From NCBI RefSeq assembly GCF_001422325.1, contig NZ_LMMR01000006.1, positions 496,001 through 560,000 on the forward strand: DNA of 64,000 nucleotides, in the 5' to 3' direction. Each line of letters begins with the position of its first letter. The first letter of the stretch is position 1. A program made the position numbers and the translations under genes. Positions 36,104 through 43,746 of the stretch are shown piece by piece. The notes under the pieces were generated by a model. The model was not told the origin of the DNA and ran no database searches. It saw only the letters and a program-made list of their open reading frames with translations. This DNA is from Leifsonia sp. Leaf264 (lineage in GTDB: Bacteria; Actinomycetota; Actinomycetes; Actinomycetales; Microbacteriaceae).

Positions 36104-38221
36104 CTACAGCGCAGCGAGCTCGCGCAGCAGCTCGTCGCCGGGGCGGGTGTCGACGAAGTCGGCCGAGATCTCGGCGCGCTCGAGCAGCTCGCTCATGCGA
36201 CGCTGACGCTGACGCGGGATGAGCGTCACGACCGTGCCCTGCTTGCCGGCGCGGCCGGTGCGGCCGGCGCGGTGCAGGTAGGTCTTGTACTCGTCGGGGG
36301 CGTCGGCCTGGATGACCAGGTCGATGTCGTCGACGTGGATGCCGCGGGCTGCGACATCCGTCGCCACGAGAACGCTGACGCGACCCGAGGTGAGCTGGGC
36401 CAGGTTGCGCGTGCGGCGGCCCTGGTTGAGGTCGCCGTGCAGCGAGACGGCGGGGATGCCGGCGTCGTCGAGCAGGTCGGCGAGCTGCTCGGCGAAGGCG
36501 CGCGTGCGGGCGAAGACCAGGGTCTTTCCGTTGCGGTCGGCGAGCTGCTCGATGATGGCGGCCTTGTCGCGGTGCTCGATGACGAGAACGCGATGGTCGA
36601 TCGTGGAGGAGGCCTGGTCTTCACCGGCGACCTCGTGCACGGCCGGGTTCACGAGGAACTCGTTGACGAGGGTGGCGACGCCCTTGTCGAGGGTGGCCGA
36701 GAACAGCAGCTTCTGGCCGCCGTCCTTGGTGTGACGGAGGATGCGCTGCACGGGCTCGAGGAAGCCGAGGTCGCACATGTGGTCGGCCTCGTCGAGAACC
36801 GTGATGGCCACCTCGCTGAGGTCGAGACGACCCTGCTCGATGAGGTCCTCGATGCGACCGGGGGTGCCGATCACGATGTCGACGCCGCGCTGGAGGGCAC
36901 CGACCTGCTTGTACTGCGGCACGCCGCCGTAGATCTGCGTGGTGAACAGGCCGACGCTCTGGGCGATGGGCTGCACTGTGCGGTCGATCTGCAGGGCGAG
37001 CTCACGCGTCGGAGCGAGGATGAGCGCACGGGGCTTGCGGCCGATCTGGCGCTTTCCGCCCGACTTGCCGCTCTGCGCCCACTGCTTCATGAGCAGCTCG
37101 ACGGTGGGAGCCGCGAAGGCGATGGTCTTGCCGGAGCCGGTCTTGCCGCGGCCGAGAACGTCGCGACCCTCGAGCACGACCGGGATGGTCGCCGCCTGGA
37201 TCGGGAACGGGCTGGCTGCGCCGAGAGCGGTGAGGGCTGCGACGATGTTGCCGCCGAGGCCCAGGTCTCCGAAGCTCACGCCGTCGACATCCGTCGCCTC
37301 GATGGCCTGGGCCTCGAGACGCTCGAGCACCACGTCGTCCTCGGGGGTGAAGTGCCCCTTCTGGTCGCCGTGCACGCGACCGGCACCGTTGTGCTCGCGC
37401 GCTCCGTAGAACTTGCTCTCGCTGCGGTCCGACTGCTTGAAGCCGGGGCGCTCGTAGGCGCCGCCACGGTGGTCGCCGCGGTCATCGCGACGGTTGTCGT
37501 CACGACGCGGGGGACGCTCGCCGGTGTTGTAGGTGGGACGATCGGCGCGCTGGGCGCGATCGTTGTAGGCGGGGCGAGCGCTGCGGTCGTTGCGGTCGCC
37601 GTAGGCGGGACGCTCGGTGCGCGGTGCGCGCTCCTCGCGGGGGCGATCGCCGTAGCCGGACTCGCGCTTGCCGTAGGCGGGGCGGTCGCCGCGCTGCGGG
37701 CGGTCGTTGTTGTATGCGGGGCGGTCGTTGCCGTAAGCCGGACGCTCGGTGCGAGCGCCACGGTCGTTGCGGTCACCGTAGGCGGGACGCGCGTTGCGGT
37801 CACCGTAAGCCGGACGCTCGGAGCGAGCACCACGGTCGTTGCGGTCACCGTAGGCCGGACGCTCAGTGCGAGCACCACGGTCGTTGCGGTCACCGTAAGC
37901 CGGACGCGCGTTGCGGTCACCGTAGGCCGGGCGCTCGGAGCGCTGGCCGTATGCGGGACGCTCACTGCGCTGCGGGCGGTCGTTGCCGCGATCGTTGCGG
38001 TCGTTGCCGTAGGAGCGACGCTCTCCGGCACCGGATGCTGCGCGCTCGGCGCGCTCGTCGGCGTTCCAGCGCGCCTTCTTGGCGGGGGCCTCCGACTCGG
38101 GCTTCCAGCCGCGGTGGCCCGGGCTGCGCGAGCCGGCCTTGGGTCCACCCTTGCCGCTACGGGCGTAGGGGTCGAAGTTCTTGGCGGGGCGACCGCCAGC
38201 GGGCTTCTTGTTATTGGGCAT
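36104..38221 (-). CDS. DEAD-box RNA helicase with repetitive disordered N-terminus
   Basis: A 705-residue ATP-dependent RNA helicase. Residues about 312-705 form the core: Q-motif region SPFPIQAATIP, motif I GKTGSGKT, DEAD in VLDEADHMCDLGF, SAT in FSATL, and HRAGRTGRAG. It remodels RNA during cold adaptation, ribosome assembly or decay. Residues 1-310 are unusual: a positively charged, disordered region with many RPAYGDRN-type repeats (about residues 77-227), rather than a C-terminal tail as in many RhlE/DeaD proteins. It has a long upstream leader and a terminator. Arg/Tyr-rich repeats of this type favour RNA binding and condensate formation in other proteins; that is inference here. Confidence 0.95.
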   Translation of the reverse strand: MPNNKKPAGGRPAKNFDPYARSGKGGPKAGSRSPGHRGWKPESEAPAKKARWNADERAERAASGAGERRSYGNDRNDRGNDRPQRSERPAYGQRSERPAYGDRNARPAYGDRNDRGARTERPAYGDRNDRGARSERPAYGDRNARPAYGDRNDRGARTERPAYGNDRPAYNNDRPQRGDRPAYGKRESGYGDRPREERAPRTERPAYGDRNDRSARPAYNDRAQRADRPTYNTGERPPRRDDNRRDDRGDHRGGAYERPGFKQSDRSESKFYGAREHNGAGRVHGDQKGHFTPEDDVVLERLEAQAIEATDVDGVSFGDLGLGGNIVAALTALGAASPFPIQAATIPVVLEGRDVLGRGKTGSGKTIAFAAPTVELLMKQWAQSGKSGGKRQIGRKPRALILAPTRELALQIDRTVQPIAQSVGLFTTQIYGGVPQYKQVGALQRGVDIVIGTPGRIEDLIEQGRLDLSEVAITVLDEADHMCDLGFLEPVQRILRHTKDGGQKLLFSATLDKGVATLVNEFLVNPAVHEVAGEDQASSTIDHRVLVIEHRDKAAIIEQLADRNGKTLVFARTRAFAEQLADLLDDAGIPAVSLHGDLNQGRRTRNLAQLTSGRVSVLVATDVAARGIHVDDIDLVIQADAPDEYKTYLHRAGRTGRAGKQGTVVTLIPRQRQRRMSELLERAEISADFVDTRPGDELLRELAAL
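37540..37995. repeat. Coding repeats of the helicase N-terminus
   Basis: About a dozen degenerate copies of a unit encoding R-P-A-Y-G-D-R-N, often in a 48-base higher-order pair with DRGARTE or DRGARSE. Nearly identical at DNA level (GGCGGGACGC, CGGTCACCGTA), so prone to slippage and copy-number change. Confidence 0.85.
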
Positions 38222-38472
38222 AGCTCATTCCTGGGTTGTTCTCGCGTACATGGCAGAACAGCGGTGCGCACGAAAGCGCAGCGCAACTGAGAACCCGGAA
38301 TCTTCGTCGCCCGGGGCCGTTCACATACAGTGTGATTTTCGCCAGCAGAATTGCTGCGAAACCGGCCCAACAGACTTACAAACCCATCCGCACACAGTGC
38401 GGTGTCAAGAGCCGACTGAGGCAGACTACCGGACGAAGCTGGGAAACGTCGATGAAATATGCCCGGTTTAGC
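38222..38472. other. Divergent leader region, A/T-richer than average
   Basis: 251 bases between the divergent helicase and GNAT genes. It is noticeably A/T-richer (TACAGTGTGATTTTC, GAAATATG), with a short palindrome CAGCA-GAAT-TGCTG near 38343. A long 5' leader for the helicase mRNA, as seen with cold-shock helicases, is possible but not proven. Confidence 0.45.
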
Positions 38473-38997
38473 ATGATTTCCGTGTCAGTCAGCATCACCG
38501 TGGAACCGCCCCGTCAGCCCGAGATCGAAGACCTGCTCCGTCAATCCAGCGCCTACGCCATGGCGTTGTATCCGCCGGAGAGCAACTTCCTGTTGAGCAT
38601 CGACTCGCTCGAGCAGCCCGGCGTCACCTTCTATGTCGCTCGTGGCACACGGGGGGAGGCCATCGGTTGCGCGGCCATCGTCGTCGACGCGGAGTCCGGG
38701 GACGGGGAGTCCGGGGAGGGGGAGTCCGGGGCCGGAACGGAGACCGCCGAGCTCAAGCGCATGTTCGTCAGCCCCGAGGCGCGCGGTCAGCGCGTGGCCA
38801 GCCGCCTGCTGGATCGCATCGAAACGGATGCGGCTGCCAGCGGCATCCGTCGCATCGTGCTCGAGACCGGCGACCTGCACGACGCAGCGCAGTCGCTGTA
38901 TCGACGTGCCGGCTACGAGCTCATCCCGCAGTTCGGCCAGTACGTCGGCGAGCCGCACAGCGTGTGCTTCGCCAAGGATCTCGCCGCAGCGGTCTGA
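38473..38997 (+). CDS. GNAT-family N-acetyltransferase
   Basis: A 174-residue acetyl-CoA-dependent acyltransferase. The core shows ELKRMFVSPEARGQRVASRLL with the acetyl-CoA-binding R/Q-x-x-G-x-A/V loop, and LYRRAGYELIPQFGQY near the end. An acidic Ser-Gly insert (about residues 73-87, SGDGESGEGESGAG) between strands breaks the usual fold and is encoded by a short tandem repeat. The substrate is unknown. ATG 38473 or GTG 38482 could be the start. Confidence 0.85.
   Translation: MISVSVSITVEPPRQPEIEDLLRQSSAYAMALYPPESNFLLSIDSLEQPGVTFYVARGTRGEAIGCAAIVVDAESGDGESGEGESGAGTETAELKRMFVSPEARGQRVASRLLDRIETDAAASGIRRIVLETGDLHDAAQSLYRRAGYELIPQFGQYVGEPHSVCFAKDLAAAV
38692..38736 (+). repeat. Short tandem repeat inside the GNAT gene
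   Basis: GGGGAGTCCGGGGA-type units occur three times in succession and encode Ser-Gly-Asp/Glu-Gly-Glu. The expansion is in frame. Confidence 0.8.
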
Positions 38998-39010
38998 CCC
39001 CACCCGGCTC

Positions 39011-39190
39011 TCAGGTGGCGTCGGGCGTGCGATCGCCGCCGGCCGACTCCGAGGCGACTCCCCGACGCACGATGTCGTCGTCGCGAAGTTCGTCGGCCTC
39101 CGTTCGACGCCGCGGCGCCCGCGCCACGAGGGCGTAGACCGCTATGCCGGCGCCGATGACGGCGAGCGCCGCCCACCCCGTCCAGTCCAT
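39011..39190 (-). CDS. Very small membrane protein (59 residues)
   Basis: A 59-residue protein MDWTGWAALAVIGAGIAVYA... with one N-terminal membrane helix (about 5-23) and a charged, basic then acidic cytoplasmic tail. TATCGT lies six bases before the ATG, the spacing of leaderless promoters here, and third positions are mostly G or C. No family recognised. It converges on the GNAT gene with a 13-base gap. Confidence 0.6.
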   Translation of the reverse strand: MDWTGWAALAVIGAGIAVYALVARAPRRRTEADELRDDDIVRRGVASESAGGDRTPDAT

Positions 39191-39369
39191 GAGCCGACGA
39201 TAACGCTCGGGGCCGCTGCGTGGGTCACCGAGATGCGGGGCGCTCTCGCCGGTGCTGAACCCCTGATTCGGATTAGGAATCGGGGCGACGCGGATCTATC
39301 CTCATCTCACGCTCAGTCGACCGGTCCCGGCACGTGGAGCACGATCCACGCCGCACGACCGGAGCATCC

Positions 39370-40428
39370 GTGAAGTTCTCCCGACCCGCCCAGGGGCGCC
39401 CCCGCCGCCGAGCCGTCATAGCGCTCGCCGCTTCGGCGACGGCGCTCGCTGGAGCAGTGATGCTGTCGGGCTTCCACGCCGAACTCCACGACATCGACCC
39501 GGCCGGGTCCGATCGAGCCAGTGAGCTGACCACCCCCGAGCGCATCGGCATCCGCACCTGGACCGTGTCCACGGGCATCACGGTGCAGCCCGACATCACC
39601 TACGGCACCCGAGAGGACGGCACGCGCCTCGACCTCGACGTGTGCTCCCCCGCATCCGACCCCGTGCCCGGCGAGACCCGCATCGGCATCGTCTCGATCC
39701 ACGGGGGCAGCTGGGCGCGCGGTGACAAGTCGAACGACGACTGGCGTCATGTCTGCCAGTGGCTCGCGTCGGAAGGCTTCGTCGCGTTCTCGGTGAACTA
39801 CAGGCTCGTGCCGGCCGTGCACTTCCCGGCGGCGATCGACGACGTGCAGCTCGCCGTCGAATGGGTGCGCGAGCACTCCGCCGACTACGGCATCGACTCC
39901 ACGCGCATCGGCGCCTTCGGCGGCTCGGCCGGCGGCAACCTCGCGGCCCTCCTCGGAACCCGTGGCGAGGGCGCCCTGGACACCGGGTCGCGGGTCGCCG
40001 CCGTAGCCGAGCTCAGCGGCCCCATCGACCTCACTGACGCCGCCATGCGCAGCACCGGAGCCGGCGAGCTCGTGCAGCAGATCTCCCTGAACTACCTCGG
40101 ATGCGAGCATCTCGACAGCTGCCCCCAGGCAGCGGACGCGTCGGCCACGACCTTCATCGACCCGAGCGATCCGCCGGTCTTCATCGGGCACTCGGAGAAC
40201 GAGTTCATCCCTCTCGGGCAGTCGACGGATTTCGCCGATGCCCTGAGCAATGCCGGCGTGGCGAACACAGTCCAGGTCGTCGCTGGCGCCGGTCACTCCA
40301 TCGGAATCCTCGACGAGGGCATGCGTGCCAAGGTCGCCGACTTCTTCAGGGCGACGCTCGCTGCGCCGGTGGCGACGGATGCCGCCGCCCAGGCCGCGGC
40401 GACGCCCGCGCCCCTCGCAGCGGGCTGA
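39370..40428 (+). CDS. Exported alpha/beta-hydrolase (esterase/lipase type)
   Basis: A 352-residue secreted or membrane-anchored hydrolase. The N-terminus is a basic, then hydrophobic signal (RRRAVIALAASATALAGAV). The catalytic domain has the oxyanion HGGSWARG, the nucleophile elbow GGSAGGN, and the distal His in AGAGHSIG. This fits the BD-FAE/hormone-sensitive-lipase-like esterases acting on acylated sugars or small esters. GTG 39370 is chosen so that the signal begins directly. Two Cys pairs (CSPAS...CQW, CEH...CPQ) could form disulfides outside the cell. Confidence 0.86.
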   Translation: MKFSRPAQGRPRRRAVIALAASATALAGAVMLSGFHAELHDIDPAGSDRASELTTPERIGIRTWTVSTGITVQPDITYGTREDGTRLDLDVCSPASDPVPGETRIGIVSIHGGSWARGDKSNDDWRHVCQWLASEGFVAFSVNYRLVPAVHFPAAIDDVQLAVEWVREHSADYGIDSTRIGAFGGSAGGNLAALLGTRGEGALDTGSRVAAVAELSGPIDLTDAAMRSTGAGELVQQISLNYLGCEHLDSCPQAADASATTFIDPSDPPVFIGHSENEFIPLGQSTDFADALSNAGVANTVQVVAGAGHSIGILDEGMRAKVADFFRATLAAPVATDAAAQAAATPAPLAAG

Positions 40429-40451
40429 GCCGCGCCCGCGCTCGAACGCCG

Positions 40452-40533
40452 GCACAGTTCAGGCTCGATTCGCTTCGGCATGGCGAGTCGCGCCTCCGGA
40501 ACGGCGCGTCGCTCGATCCGGCCTGAATTGGGC
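40452..40533. terminator. Long imperfect inverted repeat between convergent genes
   Basis: GTTCAGGCTCGAT on the left pairs imperfectly with ATCCGGCCTGAAT on the right, enclosing further GC-rich pairing (GCGCC...GGCGC). It lies between the esterase and IclR genes and could terminate both. Confidence 0.5.
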
Positions 40534-40539
40534 TCGCGG

Positions 40540-41367
40540 TCAGCGTTGCGGAGCCGCACCAACCGCACCAGCGGCACCTGCCGCGGGCGTCGCGGCCCCA
40601 CGGATGCGGCGACTCAGCTCGCTCGCCGTGCGCGTGATCTCCGCAGCGAGCGCCGCGCGATCCGACGGTGCCACGTTCTCCCGCGGGAAGGTGCTCGCGA
40701 TGCCGGCGGCCGGCCAGCCGGCGTGGTCCAGCACCGCAACGGCAACGGAGGCGAACCCGGCCGTGATCTCGCCGTCCTCCACGGCGAACCCGTCGGTGCG
40801 CACCCTGTCGAGCACCGCGCGCAGCTCCCGGAGGGAGCGCGGCCCGGTGGCCTCGACGTCGTCGCTGCGGGTGACGAAGGCTGCGGCATCCGGATACAGC
40901 GCCCGAACCTGGGCGACGGGCAACGCCGCGAGGAGGGCCCGCCCGCTCGCCGTGAGGTGCGCGGGAAGTCGCACGCCGACATCCGTCACCAGGGAGGGTC
41001 GCCGCCGGGCACGCTCCTCGACGATGTAGAGCACGTCGCGTCCGTGCAGTACCGCGAGGTGAGCGCTCTCCCCCGTGCGGTCGACGAGGGATGCCACCAG
41101 CGGACGACCGAGCAGCGAGAGCGGCTGCTGCCGCGAGAACCCGCTGCTCAGCTCGAAGGCGGCCACGCCGAGCCCGTAGCGCCGAGCCTCGGGCAGGTGC
41201 ACGACGAAGCCGCGCTCCTGGAGCACGCCGAGCAAGTGGTAGACCGTGGAACGCGGCAGGCCGAGCGCACTCGCTATCGTCGACGCCGGCACCGGACCGC
41301 GCTGGGCTGCCAGGTGCGACAGGATCGCGAGGGTCTGGTCGGCGGCTGGAACCTTGGTGCCGGGCAT
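40540..41367 (-). CDS. IclR-family regulator, probable hut regulator
   Basis: A 275-residue one-component regulator. The N-terminal winged helix reads PVPASTIASALGLPRSTVYHLLGVL (about 21-45; broken here as GPVPASTIAS and LGLPRSTVYHLL). The ligand domain contains VASLVDRTGESAHLAVLHGRDVLYI and LPAHLTASGRALLA, standard for IclR. It lies divergent to the DUF1508-like gene and hutH and has an 18-base near-palindrome 8 bases before its ATG that also occurs before hutH and hutU. Autoregulation and control of histidine utilisation are therefore inferred; urocanate is the usual inducer in hut systems. Confidence 0.85.
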   Translation of the reverse strand: MPGTKVPAADQTLAILSHLAAQRGPVPASTIASALGLPRSTVYHLLGVLQERGFVVHLPEARRYGLGVAAFELSSGFSRQQPLSLLGRPLVASLVDRTGESAHLAVLHGRDVLYIVEERARRRPSLVTDVGVRLPAHLTASGRALLAALPVAQVRALYPDAAAFVTRSDDVEATGPRSLRELRAVLDRVRTDGFAVEDGEITAGFASVAVAVLDHAGWPAAGIASTFPRENVAPSDRAALAAEITRTASELSRRIRGAATPAAGAAGAVGAAPQR

Positions 41368-41374
41368 GCGCACA

Positions 41375-41392
41375 GTCTGGCATCCCGGACAC
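41375..41392. promoter_or_regulatory. Putative hut operator, regulator copy
   Basis: GTCTGGCATCCCGGACAC, one base different from the hutH and hutU copies. It ends eight bases before the IclR start codon, over the expected -10 region, fitting autorepression. Confidence 0.7.
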
Positions 41393-41432
41393 GCCGACTC
41401 GAGCGGATGCCGCACGCGGCCCGCGACCTCGT

Positions 41433-41894
41433 TCAGTGGATGCGCGCCGTCCGTCGACTCGATCGGATCTCCTGCGACCCGTCGGCGACGAGACCGGTAC
41501 GCAGCGCGTCCACCGCCGCGAGCGCCGATTCAAGCCCCAGAGCAGAGCTGCCGTACCAGCGCCCGCAGGTCAGAACGACGCAGCCATCGAGCGAGAAGTA
41601 CCAGCCGTGACGGCCTGGACCCTGCCCATCGACGAGCACGATGTCGAGGTCGTTGATGGACCGACGGATGCCGATCGCGTGCGCATGCGCGGAGTCGAAG
41701 GTGTCGTACAACCCGCCGCTGCGGGCGAGTTCGCGATTGTTCGACGCGAGCACCCGCCACACCCCCGGGTGGTCGGGGTGGTCGGCGAGCTGTCGCGTTC
41801 CGACGACAGAGTCGCGGAACCTGGTCCAGGCCCGCAGCATCGGGTCCGAGCCCGACCGGAAGGTCGAGAAGACGATCCTCGGGCTTCCGGTCAC
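41433..41894 (-). CDS. Hypothetical protein, weakly DUF1508-like
   Basis: A 153-residue soluble protein starting with GTG. The middle part VLASNNRELARSGGLYDTFDSAHAHA resembles the beta-hairpin-turn pattern of DUF1508/YegP proteins, and GWYFSLDGCVVLTCGRWYGSSA follows. The match is weak and the function unknown. It lies between the IclR gene and hutH on the opposite strand to hutH, with the hutH operator just upstream. Confidence 0.55.
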   Translation of the reverse strand: MTGSPRIVFSTFRSGSDPMLRAWTRFRDSVVGTRQLADHPDHPGVWRVLASNNRELARSGGLYDTFDSAHAHAIGIRRSINDLDIVLVDGQGPGRHGWYFSLDGCVVLTCGRWYGSSALGLESALAAVDALRTGLVADGSQEIRSSRRTARIH

Positions 41895-41967
41895 GGGTCC
41901 ACCCTTCCGCGCGGCGGTGACATCCCGGGGGACAGCGGCTGAATCGGAGGTGAAGGCCCGACCGCAC

Positions 41968-41985
41968 GTCTGGGATCCCGGACAC
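41968..41985. promoter_or_regulatory. Putative hut operator, hutH copy
   Basis: GTCTGGGATCCCGGACAC, identical to the copy before hutU. It begins 70 bases before the hutH start and 74 bases beyond the start of the divergent DUF1508-like gene. Confidence 0.75.
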
Positions 41986-42037
41986 GGATGCCGCCGGCGT
42001 GGTGGCCCGGCGCACCGGCGTGGAGTGGGATCGGAGG

Positions 42038-43603
42038 ATGAGCACGAGCGCAGACATCAGCCAGGCCGCATCCGTCACCGTGGGCATCGCCGCCCTGAGC
42101 ATCGACGAGGTCGTCGCGGTCGCCCGGCGCGACGCCGCCGTCGTGCTCGACGAGGCCGCGCTGGTCGAGGTGGAGCGCAGCCGCGCCATCATCGACGCCC
42201 TCGCCGAGGACCCGGAACCGCACTACGGGATCTCCACCGGCTTCGGGGCTCTCGCGACCACCTTCATCGCCGCCGACCGTCGCGCGCAGCTCCAGGCCAG
42301 CCTGGTGCGCTCGCACGCCGCCGGCTCCGGCGCGGAAGTGGAGCGCGAGGTCGTGCGGGCGCTCATGCTCCTGCGCCTGTCGACCCTCATGACCGGCCGC
42401 ACCGGCGTGCGCCGCGTCACCGTGGAGACCTACGCCGCCATCCTCAACGCCGGCATCACCCCGATAGTGCGCGAGTACGGCTCCCTGGGCTGCTCAGGCG
42501 ACCTCGCCCCCCTGTCGCACTGCGCGCTCGTGGCCATGGGCGAGGGCGAGGTGCGCGCGGCCGACGGCCGGCTGCTCGCCGCCGGCGATGCCCTCTCGGC
42601 CGCGGGCATCTCGCCGCTGAAGCTCGGCGAGAAGGAGGGCCTCGCCCTCATCAACGGCACCGACGGCATGCTCGGCATGCTCGCCCTGGCCATCGACGAC
42701 CTGCGGATGCTGCTCACGACGGCCGACGTGAGCGCCGCGATGAGCGTCGAGGGCCTGCTCGGCACCCAGGCCGTGTTCGCGCCGGAACTGCACAGGCTGC
42801 GTCCCCAGGTGGGCCAGGCGGTCTCGGCCGCGAACCTGTACGCCCTGCTCGCCGGCTCCCCCATCGTCGCGAGCCACAAGGGCCCAGAGTGCACCCGCGT
42901 GCAGGACGCCTACTCGCTGCGCTGCGCCCCCCAGGTGCACGGCGCCGCCCGCGACACCGTCGACCACGCGGCATCCGTCGCCGACCGCGAACTGGCGAGC
43001 GCCGTCGACAACCCCGTGCTCACTCTCGACGGCCGGGTCGAGTCGAACGGCAACTTCCACGGCGCCCCGGTCGCCTACGTGCTCGACTTCCTCGCCATCG
43101 CCGTGGCGGATGTCGCGAGCATGTCGGAGCGGCGCACCGATCGCTTCCTCGACCAGGCCCGCAGTCACGGCCTGCCACCGTTCTTGGCGCACGAGGTCGG
43201 CGTCGACTCCGGCCTCATGATCGCGCAGTACACGGCGGCCGGCATCGTGAGCGAGCTGAAGCGGCTGGCTGTCCCGGCATCCGTCGACTCGATTCCATCG
43301 TCGGCGATGCAGGAGGACCACGTGTCGATGGGGTGGGCAGCGGCCCGCAAGCTCCGCCGCTCGATCGACGGCCTCACCAGGGTGCTCGCCATCGAGGTCA
43401 TGACGGCCGCTCGGGGCCTCGACCTTCGGGCACCGCTCGTTCCCGGTGCCGCGACCGGTGCCGTCGTCGGCCTCGTGCGCACCGTCGTCGATGGACCCGG
43501 ACAGGACAGGTTCCTCTCGCCCGAGATCGAGGCGATCGTGGAACTCGTGGCCTCCGGTGCCGTCGTCACAGCCGCGAACACGGCCGTGACACTCGTTCGG
43601 TAG
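42038..43603 (+). CDS. hutH: Histidine ammonia-lyase
   Basis: A 521-residue enzyme that removes ammonia from L-histidine to give urocanate, the first step of histidine degradation. The MIO cofactor site is seen in GSLGCSGDLAPLSH (Cys152-Ser153-Gly154). Most lyases have Ala-Ser-Gly here. Other family parts are YGISTGFGAL, NGTDGMLG, QDAYSLRCAPQVHG and QYTAAGIVSELK. GGAGG directly abuts the ATG; an upstream GTG is an alternative. Preceded by the shared operator and followed by an M23 gene, then hutU and hutI further on. Confidence 0.95.
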   Translation: MSTSADISQAASVTVGIAALSIDEVVAVARRDAAVVLDEAALVEVERSRAIIDALAEDPEPHYGISTGFGALATTFIAADRRAQLQASLVRSHAAGSGAEVEREVVRALMLLRLSTLMTGRTGVRRVTVETYAAILNAGITPIVREYGSLGCSGDLAPLSHCALVAMGEGEVRAADGRLLAAGDALSAAGISPLKLGEKEGLALINGTDGMLGMLALAIDDLRMLLTTADVSAAMSVEGLLGTQAVFAPELHRLRPQVGQAVSAANLYALLAGSPIVASHKGPECTRVQDAYSLRCAPQVHGAARDTVDHAASVADRELASAVDNPVLTLDGRVESNGNFHGAPVAYVLDFLAIAVADVASMSERRTDRFLDQARSHGLPPFLAHEVGVDSGLMIAQYTAAGIVSELKRLAVPASVDSIPSSAMQEDHVSMGWAAARKLRRSIDGLTRVLAIEVMTAARGLDLRAPLVPGAATGAVVGLVRTVVDGPGQDRFLSPEIEAIVELVASGAVVTAANTAVTLVR

Positions 43604-43746
43604 CGAACCGGCGCCCGTTCGGGCAGAATTCACCGTTCTGCGCCCCGATCGGCGCACAGATGCATTGTCACCGGGCAGGTCGAGTGACAGACTGAAATCG
43701 GTGCCGGTCGCATGACCGGCCATCCATCACCCGAAGATGGAATCCA
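43604..43746. other. Intergenic, A/T-richer patch before the peptidase gene
   Basis: 143 bases after hutH. It contains GAATTCACCG and TGAAATCGG, less G/C-rich than neighbours, probably the promoter of the M23 gene. No operator is recognised. Confidence 0.4.

Noticed and set aside
37540-37995. Direct repeats that could suggest a CRISPR array
   Set aside because: They are irregular, contiguous, in frame and encode the helicase tail; no spacers of constant length and no cas genes.
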